Positions 7,471 through 15,919 of a stretch of DNA of 64,000 nucleotides are shown here, piece after piece. The notes below the pieces were generated by a model that saw only the letters and a program-made list of their open reading frames with translations, did no database searches and was not told where the DNA came from. Position 1 is the stretch's first letter. Each line of letters starts with the position of its first letter. The stretch is from Gramella sp. KN1008 (GTDB lineage: Bacteria > Bacteroidota > Bacteroidia > Flavobacteriales > Flavobacteriaceae). Made by a program: the position numbers and the translations under genes. The stretch lies in the NCBI RefSeq assembly GCF_004332155.1, contig NZ_SJDV01000002.1, positions 62,001 through 126,000 on the forward strand, in the 5' to 3' direction.

Positions 7471-9684
7471 TTAGAGGTTATCTCTAAATTTTTCCAGCAG
7501 GGACCTTACTTTTGGAGTTCCTTCTACATAATATCTCGCACTTGTCTTTTTAATTCCAACCTTCACTGTATGAGCGGTTTCAGGTAGTTCACTGAACATG
7601 TACTCATCTGTCCAGTCATCGCCAATCGCAAATATGAAATCGTAATTCTCACCTACCAGCTTCTTGGTGCAGGCTTTTCCTTTATTCACATCACTGCTTT
7701 TGATCTCCAGGACCTTGTTGCCTTCAAGCACACTTAATCCACGGTTAGAGATAAGTTCTTTAAGAACGTTGCTTAGTTCATTGGCTCGTATCTCTCCAAG
7801 TTGAGGATCAGCTTTGCGGTAATGCCAGGCCAGTGAGTAGTTCTTTTCTTCAATGAAAGTACCGGGAGTCCTATCTACAAATGTTTCTATCACCGGTCTC
7901 ACCGCATCCATCCATTCACTTTTCACATTTTCAGATAATTCCCATTCTCCATCTATCTGTCTCATCCAGACGCCATGTTCGGAAATGAGCTCAACGGGTA
8001 CGTCCTTCCACCAGCTTCCCAGGGTATTCTTATCACGACCACTAATAAGTACCACGTCAGTATCTTCCTTGGAGTTAAGCTCCTTAATAAGTTCCTTTAA
8101 TTCTTTATCTGGCTTGGCATCTTCCGGTTTGTCTACAAAATTAACCAGCGTACCATCGTAGTCTATGAAAAGTATTTTCTTGCTGGCATTTTTGAATTGC
8201 TGCATGATCTCCTGGGAGATTTCCGGGGTAATCCTGGTTGCCTTAAAGCTATCCCTGTTTTCCCTGGTGGCTCTAAGGGAGTTCATGAAATCCTGCGCCC
8301 ATTTTTCTACACTGTATCTTCTAAGTCTCTTCTGAAGCATCTTGTTTCTTTCAACCTGCTCTTCCTTAGGCATATGGAAAGCAGTTTTCAGGGCCTCGGA
8401 AACCTGTTCAAAATTATTCGGATTAATGATAAGCGCTTCGTTCATTTCATGTGCTGCTCCCGCCATCTCACTAAGTATAAGCACCCCTGTACGATCTGTT
8501 CGGGTAGCGATATATTCTTTTGCTACGAGGTTCATCCCGTCACGTATTGGCGTTAATAAGGCAATTTCACAGGTGGTATACAGGTCAATAAGGTTCTCGA
8601 AAGGCATGGAACGATAAAAGTACCAGATAGGAGTCCAGCTAACCGTAGAAAACTTACCATTGATCCTGCCTACCAGTTCATCTACCTCACGTTTCAGTTT
8701 TCTATACTGGGGAACATTTGATCTTGACGGCACTGCCAGCATTACAAGTCTCACTTTTTCAATGTATTCAGGATTCCTGTCAAGAAAGTATTCAAAGGCT
8801 CTTATACGATGAGCGATACCTTTGGTGTAATCGAGCCTGTCTATACTGAGGATCATTTTGGCCTCGGGAGTGGCTTCAAGGTGATGGTCCAGCCTCCGTT
8901 GTAGTTCCGATTGATTTTCTGCCGTACTTTCAAAATGATCCAGCGCAGCCTGTTCAAATTTCTTATAATCGATGCCCATAGGGAAGGAGTCTACTTTCAC
9001 GATCCTGTCTGGCAGGGCTACTTCATTAAAATCCACCTGATGTCTTAGGATACGGCTCACCGCACTGAAGAAGTGCCGTTCATAATCATAGGTGTGAAAC
9101 CCTATAAGATCGGCACCCAACATTCCTTTTAGTACTTCGTCCCTCCAGGGAAGAGTTCGGAAGACTTCATAAGAAGGGAAGGGGATATGGTTAAAAAAAC
9201 CAATAACGGCTTCGGGTGCCTGTTCTCTTATCATATTAGGTACCAGCAGCAATTGGTAGTCATGTACCCATATCACATCGCCTTCTTCATAATACTTTAA
9301 GATCTCGTCTGCATATTTCTGGTTAACCTCTTTATACACCCGCCAGAAATTCTGGTCGGATTCTGTATATTCCATAAAATAATGAAAGAGAGGCCAGATG
9401 GTTCGATTGCTGAAACCATAGTAAAACCCATCAATTTCATCTGAAGTAAGGTGAACTGCCACACAGTTTTCTTCCCTTGCTTTTTTCTGAACTTCCTCTT
9501 TAAGATCTTCAGGGATTTCTTCTTCGGTAAGACCGGGCCAGCCCATCCATATGCTATCCCCATCCTTATGGAAGGATTTCAAGCCGGTAGCAAGACCTCC
9601 AACACTTGGAGTTACTTCGAGATGATTGTTTTCTATGGATATTTGAAGAGGTAGTCGGTTAGAAATGATGATAGTTTTACTCAT
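7471..9684 (-). CDS. otsAB: Bifunctional trehalose-6-phosphate synthase/phosphatase
   Basis: This 737-residue fusion makes trehalose in two steps: UDP-glucose plus glucose-6-phosphate to trehalose-6-phosphate, then dephosphorylation. Residues 1-470 are a GT20 synthase with the motifs WVHDYQLLLVP, HIPFPSYEVFRTLP and GFHTYDYERHF. Residues about 500-737 are a HAD-type phosphatase with DYDGTL (near 508), LISGRDK, SEHGVWM and GDDWTDEYMF. Both halves keep their catalytic motifs, so both activities are expected. It faces a GH15 enzyme gene across a 95-bp divergent spacer, a common pairing in bacteria that links trehalose synthesis with an alpha-glucoside or trehalose hydrolase. Trehalose typically serves in osmotic and desiccation protection. 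Confidence 0.93.
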   Translation of the reverse strand: MSKTIIISNRLPLQISIENNHLEVTPSVGGLATGLKSFHKDGDSIWMGWPGLTEEEIPEDLKEEVQKKAREENCVAVHLTSDEIDGFYYGFSNRTIWPLFHYFMEYTESDQNFWRVYKEVNQKYADEILKYYEEGDVIWVHDYQLLLVPNMIREQAPEAVIGFFNHIPFPSYEVFRTLPWRDEVLKGMLGADLIGFHTYDYERHFFSAVSRILRHQVDFNEVALPDRIVKVDSFPMGIDYKKFEQAALDHFESTAENQSELQRRLDHHLEATPEAKMILSIDRLDYTKGIAHRIRAFEYFLDRNPEYIEKVRLVMLAVPSRSNVPQYRKLKREVDELVGRINGKFSTVSWTPIWYFYRSMPFENLIDLYTTCEIALLTPIRDGMNLVAKEYIATRTDRTGVLILSEMAGAAHEMNEALIINPNNFEQVSEALKTAFHMPKEEQVERNKMLQKRLRRYSVEKWAQDFMNSLRATRENRDSFKATRITPEISQEIMQQFKNASKKILFIDYDGTLVNFVDKPEDAKPDKELKELIKELNSKEDTDVVLISGRDKNTLGSWWKDVPVELISEHGVWMRQIDGEWELSENVKSEWMDAVRPVIETFVDRTPGTFIEEKNYSLAWHYRKADPQLGEIRANELSNVLKELISNRGLSVLEGNKVLEIKSSDVNKGKACTKKLVGENYDFIFAIGDDWTDEYMFSELPETAHTVKVGIKKTSARYYVEGTPKVRSLLEKFRDNL

Positions 9685-9779
9685 AATTAAATCTAAATGC
9701 TGTTGCGACGAATTTGTTTTTTCTTAAATTTCCGAAAATCATTTCAGACAGCCATTGATTTAAAAGATTTTTAAGATAT

Positions 9780-11576
9780 ATGGACAACTTAGATTATGGT
9801 ATAATAAGTAATTGTAAAAGCTGTGCTTTAATTTCCAAAACGGGTTCACTGGACTGGTGCTGCATGCCCAATTTTGATTCATCGGCCATGTTTGCCAAAT
9901 TACTGGATGAGGAAATAGGCGGTAGTTTTGAGATAGAGGTTAGTGACGATTATAAGATAACACAGGAATATCTGTGGGAAACCAATATTCTGAGCACTGT
10001 ATTTGATAATGGGGAGGATTCATTTCAGCTTATAGACTTTATGCCGCGATATGCACGGGAAGATGGGTCTTATTATGCCCCGCCGGATGTAATAAGGTTT
10101 TTCAGACATATTGGAGGCACACCCAAATTCAGAATTAAATATGATCCCAAACTGGATTATGCACGCGAGAAGACCTATAATGAGAACAAAGGCGATTACA
10201 TAAAGAGCTATACCAAAGAGGGTAAGTATGATTCATTGTATTTCTATTCCAGTTTTAACCTGAATGATATAGTTGATAGAAAAGAGATAAGCTTAACGAA
10301 GAATGAGTATTGTCTGGTAGGTTATCACGAAAAATTGGTAGAGCAATCACTGGATAGGTCTTATCTCAAATTTCAACGAACAAAGGTCTATTGGATGAAC
10401 TGGAGTGAAAAGACTACCCGTTACAATCACTATGGCCATGAGATCATGAGAAGCGCTCTGGTTTTAAAGGCACTTAGCTATAAAAAATCAGGCGCTGTTC
10501 TGGCAGCTGCGACCACATCACTTCCTGAAACCATTGGTGAAGAACGAAACTGGGACTATCGGTTCTGCTGGATAAGGGATGCATCTATGGTGATCAAGGT
10601 AATGGCCGGATTGGGTCATATCAAATCGGCTAAGGATTTCCTTCAGTTCATTATCGACATTATTCCTCATAAGGATGAGAAAATACAGATTATGTACGGT
10701 ATTAACGGAGAGAAAGAACTTACCGAACATATTTTGAATCATCTGAAGGGATATAAAAATTCCCGGCCGGTACGAACGGGTAACGCGGCATATATTCAGA
10801 AACAGAACGATATTTACGGAATTCTGATGGAAGTGATCTATCAGCAATTTTTGATGTTCGAAACCTCTCTTGAAAACTCTGAGGCACTTTGGACCGTGGT
10901 ACGGGGAATAGTAATGATAGTTCAGGAGAATTGGAAGAAACCCGATAAAGGTATCTGGGAACTTAGAACCGAGGACCGTCATTTCGTATTTTCAAAACTC
11001 TTATGCTGGGTGGCTGTAGACAGAGCGATCAAGATTGGCGAGGTCTTACGTATGGGGATCAATGATACGCGCTGGAAGGCCTTACGCGAAGAAATTTATG
11101 AGGATATCTATAAGAATGGATGGAATGAGGAAAAGCAGGCTTATACGCAGTACTATGGCTCTAAAGACCTGGACGCCTCCACCTTGCTTATGCAACCTTA
11201 TGGCTTTATTGAAGCTGACGACCCGCGATTTATAAGTACCGTTAAGGCCACCGAAGAAGAGCTATGCGAAGACGGCCTGATGTATCGCTACAAGAATAGT
11301 GATGACTTTGGAAAACCCACTTCTTCCTTCACTATTTGTACTTTCTGGCTAATAGACAGTCTTTACAAAATAGGCGAAAAGAAAAAAGCCAAGAAGATGT
11401 TTGACCAGTTATTATCTTACAGCAATCACCTGGGCCTTTTTAGTGAGGATATAGACTTTAAGACAAAGCGTTTACTGGGGAATTTTCCTCAGGCGTATTC
11501 ACATCTTGCTTTGATAGAAACAGCTGCCAACTTTAGTAAAGGTATCGCAACCGATGGAATGATATTTCAGGAATAG
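9780..11576 (+). CDS. Glycoside hydrolase family 15 protein (trehalase/glucoamylase-like)
   Basis: This 598-residue protein has no signal peptide and so is cytoplasmic. Residues 1-220 match the N-terminal beta-sandwich of bacterial GH15 enzymes (start MDNLDYGIISNCKSCALIS, then GSLDWCCMPNFDS). Residues about 225-598 form the (alpha/alpha)6 barrel with ERNWDYRFCWIRDAS (about 254-268) and the later KPTSSFTICTFWLIDSL. Characterised members include glucoamylases, glucodextranases and trehalases. Its position divergent from otsAB makes trehalose or another alpha-glucoside a plausible substrate, but sequence alone does not decide this. The 3' end overlaps the convergent MscS gene by 10 bp. Confidence 0.88.
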   Translation: MDNLDYGIISNCKSCALISKTGSLDWCCMPNFDSSAMFAKLLDEEIGGSFEIEVSDDYKITQEYLWETNILSTVFDNGEDSFQLIDFMPRYAREDGSYYAPPDVIRFFRHIGGTPKFRIKYDPKLDYAREKTYNENKGDYIKSYTKEGKYDSLYFYSSFNLNDIVDRKEISLTKNEYCLVGYHEKLVEQSLDRSYLKFQRTKVYWMNWSEKTTRYNHYGHEIMRSALVLKALSYKKSGAVLAAATTSLPETIGEERNWDYRFCWIRDASMVIKVMAGLGHIKSAKDFLQFIIDIIPHKDEKIQIMYGINGEKELTEHILNHLKGYKNSRPVRTGNAAYIQKQNDIYGILMEVIYQQFLMFETSLENSEALWTVVRGIVMIVQENWKKPDKGIWELRTEDRHFVFSKLLCWVAVDRAIKIGEVLRMGINDTRWKALREEIYEDIYKNGWNEEKQAYTQYYGSKDLDASTLLMQPYGFIEADDPRFISTVKATEEELCEDGLMYRYKNSDDFGKPTSSFTICTFWLIDSLYKIGEKKKAKKMFDQLLSYSNHLGLFSEDIDFKTKRLLGNFPQAYSHLALIETAANFSKGIATDGMIFQE

Positions 11577-12628
11577 TTTTTCCGGGAATCACTGTCGCGG
11601 TCTATACTTACGCGTGATTTTGGCAGGAACTGAGGGTATTCCTTTTGAATGAACTCTAACAGCTTTTCTCTGAGGAATACCCTTAAATCCCATGCTGTTG
11701 GTGAGTTTCGGGCACTAACCAGCACTCTTAGTTCAACAGATTTTTCAGTGGTGTTAGTTACCTGTAGTACATTCACGTTGCCATCCCACAGGTCTGTAGA
11801 ATTCAACAGGCGGGTCTGTTCGTTCCTGAGGGCGTCAATTGGAAGACCATAATCAGCATAGATATAAACGGTTCCAAGAATATCTGCCGAAGTTCTTGTC
11901 CAGTTCTGAAAGGTGTTTTCAATAAAATAAGTAGTAGGGACCACAAGTCTTCTTTTATCCCAGACCCTCACCACTACATAAGTAAGATTGATCTCTTCTA
12001 TCCAGCCCCATTCTCCTTCAACAATCACAACATCATCCAGCCTTATTGGTTGCGTGATAGCGATCTGAATACCCGCCAGCAAGGTTCCTATGGCTTTTTG
12101 GGCAGCAAGACCAATGATGATGCCGGCAATCCCTGCCGAGGTAAGCAGACTAACTCCAACGGACCTTATACTGTCAAAACTCATCAATGCTATTCCCAGT
12201 GCCAGAATTACGATAATAAAGATCACAATATTTTCCAGGATCATATACTGAGTATAAACTTTGCGGGCTTTCAGGTTATCAGTGCTTTCCACATCATATT
12301 TCCTTAACATCCTTTTTTTGAACACTTTGAAGAGCAGAATAAGAAACCACGCAACACTGAATATAATTCCAATTACACTTACATGTCCAACGATCTTTTT
12401 TGTGGCTTCAAAATGAAAAATATCACCTATCACTGCGATCTGGGCTATAAGAGAGGCCAGAAATATAAGTAAGGGAACCCGTATCTTTTGTGCGAAATTT
12501 ACCGGAAGTATGTTGCCGGGATCTTTTCCAAGTCGCTTAAGTATATAGAAAGCAAAGGAGAAAGTAAGGATAAGAATAAGTATGCCGCCAATAATATAAG
12601 TGCTTGTATTTCTTTCCAGTTCCAGCAT
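11567..12628 (-). CDS. MscS-type mechanosensitive ion channel
   Basis: This 353-residue membrane protein has about five transmembrane helices in residues 10-190. The last one is the glycine/alanine-rich pore helix with GIAGIIIGLAAQKAIGTLLAGIQIAITQPIRLDD, the MscS hallmark (written here in two parts: GIAGIIIGLAAQKAIG and TLLAGIQIAITQPIRLDD). A beta domain with VVIVEGEWGWIEEINL and a C-terminal cytoplasmic domain follow. Such channels open on membrane stretch and release solutes during hypo-osmotic shock. The gene is convergent with, and overlaps by 10 bp, the GH15 gene. Together with otsAB the neighbourhood fits a solute and osmotic balance module, although no shared regulation is visible. Confidence 0.9.
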   Translation of the reverse strand: MLELERNTSTYIIGGILILILTFSFAFYILKRLGKDPGNILPVNFAQKIRVPLLIFLASLIAQIAVIGDIFHFEATKKIVGHVSVIGIIFSVAWFLILLFKVFKKRMLRKYDVESTDNLKARKVYTQYMILENIVIFIIVILALGIALMSFDSIRSVGVSLLTSAGIAGIIIGLAAQKAIGTLLAGIQIAITQPIRLDDVVIVEGEWGWIEEINLTYVVVRVWDKRRLVVPTTYFIENTFQNWTRTSADILGTVYIYADYGLPIDALRNEQTRLLNSTDLWDGNVNVLQVTNTTEKSVELRVLVSARNSPTAWDLRVFLREKLLEFIQKEYPQFLPKSRVSIDRDSDSRKNYS

Positions 12629-12733
12629 TTTTGGTTGGTTTTATACTTAAAGCTACTAAAAATGACTGCTTCGGAAAATGAAAAGGTCCATATTTATATA
12701 ACTTTAACCAAATAGGATTTGGTTTAAACAAAA

Positions 12734-12758
12734 GAAGCCCCGCAATTCGCGAGGCTTC
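12734..12758 (-). terminator. Rho-independent terminator of the fad operon
   Basis: The 10-bp arms GAAGCCCCGC/GCGAGGCTTC contain one mismatch and enclose a 5-nt loop. On the minus strand TTTTGTTT follows. It lies 23 bp past the fadE stop. Confidence 0.75.
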
Positions 12759-12780
12759 CTTCAGTTAACAGAATACTTAA

Positions 12781-14595
12781 TTAAAAGCAATATTTATTTT
12801 CTGAAGTAAGCTTTTCAGCTATAACATTTCTAAGTTCAATAATATTAGGCTGATTCTGATATTTGGTGAAACGCTTCAGTCCCATAAGCATCATACGTTG
12901 TTCGTCGCCATCTGCAAAGGAAATAATACCTTCTTTAGCCTTAGTGTTGATCAGGTCAACCGCGTGGTAAAGGTATAATTTGGCCATGGCGATCTGTTCT
13001 TTCTGGCTTTCAGCTCCAAATCTTTTAGCATTCTTTTCTGTTCTGAGAATGCCAGATTCTGCCATATAGATCTCGATAAGGATATCTGCAGCGGCAAGTA
13101 GCAATTGCTGATGTTCTTCCAGATCTGGTCCAAATTTCTGAACGGCACTTCCGGCTACCATTAGAAAAACTTTTTTCAATTTGCCGATCATTGCTTTTTC
13201 TTCGCTGAATAGCTCAGAATAGTCAGGTTTTTCCATAGAAGGAATACCCGTAAGTTCATCAGCCACTTTTGTAGCCGGTCCAAGCAGGTCAACGTGACCT
13301 TTCATGGCTTTTTTAACCAGCATACCCACGGCCAGCATACGGTTGATCTCGTTAGTTCCCTCATAGATTCTCGCGATACGTGCATCTCTCCAGGCAGATT
13401 CCATAGGAGTATCAGCAGAGAAGCCCATTCCACCAAATATCTGTATACCTTCATCAGTACAATTCTGTACATCTTCAGAACAGGCAACTTTAAGAATAGA
13501 ACATTCAATCGCATATTCCTCGAAGCTTTTTAATTCGGCTTCAGCGTGAGACTTTCCTTCTTCCAGCCTGATATTGATTCGATCCTCAATATTCTTAGCC
13601 GCACGATAGTTAGCCGCTTCACCTACATAGGCAGAAGCTGCCATTTCGGCAAGTTTAGACTTGATAGCCCCAAATTTGGCTATTGGAGTCTTGAACTGCA
13701 CCCGATCGTTGGCATATTTCACGGCCACATCGGTTACCCTTCTCTGGGCATCAAGCGTTGCCGCCGCAAGTTTTATACGTCCTACGTTCAATGCATTCAT
13801 CGCAATCTTGAAACCATTGCCGCGTTCTGATAGCATATTCTCAACAGGAATTTCAGTTTCATCGAAGAACACCTGACGAGTTGAGGAGGAGTGAATACCA
13901 AGTTTTTTCTCTTCTTCACCAAAAGTGATCCCGTTAGGATTCTCTTTATCATACTCTACAATGAATCCGGTAATGTTCTTATCGTCCTCAATTCTTGCAA
14001 ATACAATAAAGACCGATGCGAATCCGGCATTGGAGATCCACATTTTCTGTCCGCTTATCTTGTAGCTTCTACCGTCTTCTGAAAGTACCGCTTTGGTTTT
14101 TCCCGAATTGGCATCACTACCCGCGCCAGGTTCGGTAAGACAGTAAGCACCAAACCATTCGCCAGTAGCCAATTTAGGAACATATTTTTTCTTCTGCTCT
14201 TCGTTTCCGTAAAGAAGAATAGGTAAAGTTCCAATACCTGTATGTGCTCCAAAAGCCGTGGCTATAGAACCGGTAGCACCTGAAATATAATCGCAAACCA
14301 GCATTGTGGATACAAAGCCCATTCCGAGTCCGTCATACTCTTCTGGTACACCTACACCCAGGAATCCCAGTTCGGCAGCTTTGTTCATTACCTCTTCAGT
14401 AAGGGCATAGTTCTTCTTTTCAAATTCTTCTTTTTTCGGCCAGATCTCACGATCTACAAATTCTTTGACCGAATCTTTCATCATTTTCTGCTCCTCATTA
14501 AGGTCTTCAGGAGTGAAAATATCTTCACTTTTAGTTTCCTTCACAAGGAACTGACCTCCGCGAAGCATATCTTTTTTTTCTGTATCTGTACTCAT
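12781..14595 (-). CDS. fadE: Acyl-CoA dehydrogenase
   Basis: This 604-residue flavoenzyme performs the first oxidation of fatty-acid beta-oxidation (acyl-CoA to trans-2-enoyl-CoA). Family motifs include CLTEPGAGSDANSGKT (FAD/substrate contact), MWISNAG, and FGGMGF...DARIARIYEGTNEINRM, whose Glu in YEGTNE is the expected catalytic base. It is longer than the usual 380-residue form because of a C-terminal helical domain of about 170 residues, as in the larger bacterial and VLCAD-like members. It is the last gene of marR-fadB-fadA-fadE, 69 bp after fadA, with a terminator behind it. Electrons would pass to ETF, whose genes are not in this window. Confidence 0.92.
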   Translation of the reverse strand: MSTDTEKKDMLRGGQFLVKETKSEDIFTPEDLNEEQKMMKDSVKEFVDREIWPKKEEFEKKNYALTEEVMNKAAELGFLGVGVPEEYDGLGMGFVSTMLVCDYISGATGSIATAFGAHTGIGTLPILLYGNEEQKKKYVPKLATGEWFGAYCLTEPGAGSDANSGKTKAVLSEDGRSYKISGQKMWISNAGFASVFIVFARIEDDKNITGFIVEYDKENPNGITFGEEEKKLGIHSSSTRQVFFDETEIPVENMLSERGNGFKIAMNALNVGRIKLAAATLDAQRRVTDVAVKYANDRVQFKTPIAKFGAIKSKLAEMAASAYVGEAANYRAAKNIEDRINIRLEEGKSHAEAELKSFEEYAIECSILKVACSEDVQNCTDEGIQIFGGMGFSADTPMESAWRDARIARIYEGTNEINRMLAVGMLVKKAMKGHVDLLGPATKVADELTGIPSMEKPDYSELFSEEKAMIGKLKKVFLMVAGSAVQKFGPDLEEHQQLLLAAADILIEIYMAESGILRTEKNAKRFGAESQKEQIAMAKLYLYHAVDLINTKAKEGIISFADGDEQRMMLMGLKRFTKYQNQPNIIELRNVIAEKLTSENKYCF

Positions 14596-14664
14596 TCTTG
14601 TAATTATTTATTGAGAATAGGATTCTCTATAGTGTATCTAGTTCTTGTTGATTGTGATTATGCA

Positions 14665-15855
14665 TTAAAAAACCTCATAAACTCCAGCTGCACCCTGGCC
14701 GGTACCTACACACATGGTAACCATGGCATATTTATCCTTCAGGTTTCTTTTTTTCATTTCATCAAAAATCTGTACCGAAAGTTTTGCTCCCGTGCATCCT
14801 AGAGGGTGCCCCATAGAGATCGCTCCTCCGTTCACATTCACTCTTTTCTGATCCAGATCAAGCTCTCTCATAACAGCCAGGGACTGGGAAGCGAATGCCT
14901 CATTTAACTCGATAAGTTCAAGGTCTTCTTTCTTAAGTCCGGCCTGTTTAAGTGCTTTCGGAATAGCATAAACCGGCCCGATACCCATGATCCTTGGTTC
15001 AACTCCTACAGCTGAATAACTTACCAGTCTCGCCACCGGTTCAAGATTCAGCTCTTTAACCATTTCTTCGCTCATTACCATGGCAAAAGCTGCGCCGTCA
15101 CTCATTTGGGAAGAATTTCCCGCAGTAACGCTTCCGCCATCTGCAAATACCGGTCTTAGTTTGTTCAGAACCTCGATAGAAGTGTCTTTACGCGGACCTT
15201 CATCCTTATTTACTGTATAAGATTTAGTTTGTTTCTTACCATTTTCATCAACATAAGTTTCATCAATATTGATGGGTGCTATCTGATCCTGGAAACGGTC
15301 TTCGGCCTGAGCCTTAATGGCTTTTTGATGAGAGTTGTAAGCAAATTCATCCTGGTCTTCACGTGAGACTTTGTATTTATTTGCCACTGCCTCGGCAGTA
15401 AGTCCCATTCCCCAGTAATAATCTTCATGACCCTGCTTTGCAAGTTCATAATCTGGTACTGGCTTGTAACCACCCATAGGTATGTAGCTCATACTTTCGG
15501 CACCCCCGGCAATTATACAATCTGCCATACCATTCTGGATCTTGGCGGTAGCGATCGCGATGGTTTCCAGACCTGAAGCACAATAACGATTGACCGTCAT
15601 TCCCGGAACATCTTCAATTTTCAATCCCATAAGTGAGATCAGGCGACCTACGTTTAGCCCCTGTTCAGCCTCTGGCATTGCATTTCCAACGATCACATCA
15701 TCGATACGTTTTTTATCAAATTCAGGAAGTTTATCCATCATATATTGGATGGTTTCAGCAGCCAGCTCATCAGGTCTTTTAAACCTGAACACTCCCCGTG
15801 GAGCCTTTCCTACTGCAGTCCTGTATGCTTTTACTATGTATGCTGTTTTTTTCAT
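14665..15855 (-). CDS. fadA: Acetyl-CoA acyltransferase (3-ketoacyl-CoA thiolase)
   Basis: This 396-residue thiolase cleaves 3-ketoacyl-CoA with CoA in the last step of beta-oxidation. The active-site residues are visible: Cys in NRYCASGLET (about 90), His in GGAISMGHPLGCTGAK and Cys in CVGTGQGAAG near the C-terminus. An upstream in-frame ATG at 15891 would add 12 residues (MTFKISNSKIKI) not found in the family, so the ATG at 15855 (MKKTAYIVKAYRTAVGK) is chosen. It sits between fadB (64 bp upstream) and fadE (69 bp downstream) and would form the trifunctional beta-oxidation system with FadB. Confidence 0.93.
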   Translation of the reverse strand: MKKTAYIVKAYRTAVGKAPRGVFRFKRPDELAAETIQYMMDKLPEFDKKRIDDVIVGNAMPEAEQGLNVGRLISLMGLKIEDVPGMTVNRYCASGLETIAIATAKIQNGMADCIIAGGAESMSYIPMGGYKPVPDYELAKQGHEDYYWGMGLTAEAVANKYKVSREDQDEFAYNSHQKAIKAQAEDRFQDQIAPINIDETYVDENGKKQTKSYTVNKDEGPRKDTSIEVLNKLRPVFADGGSVTAGNSSQMSDGAAFAMVMSEEMVKELNLEPVARLVSYSAVGVEPRIMGIGPVYAIPKALKQAGLKKEDLELIELNEAFASQSLAVMRELDLDQKRVNVNGGAISMGHPLGCTGAKLSVQIFDEMKKRNLKDKYAMVTMCVGTGQGAAGVYEVF

Positions 15856-15919
15856 TATTTTAATTTTTGAATTAGAAATTTTAAATGTCAATTCATCTAA
15901 AATTCAACATCTATCATTT

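Noticed and set aside
14657..14665. ATTATGCAT near the fadA stop, matching half of the marR palindrome
   Set aside because: Only 9 bp match, symmetry is lost beyond ATGCAT, and it lies inside the operon; in AT-rich DNA this is expected by chance.
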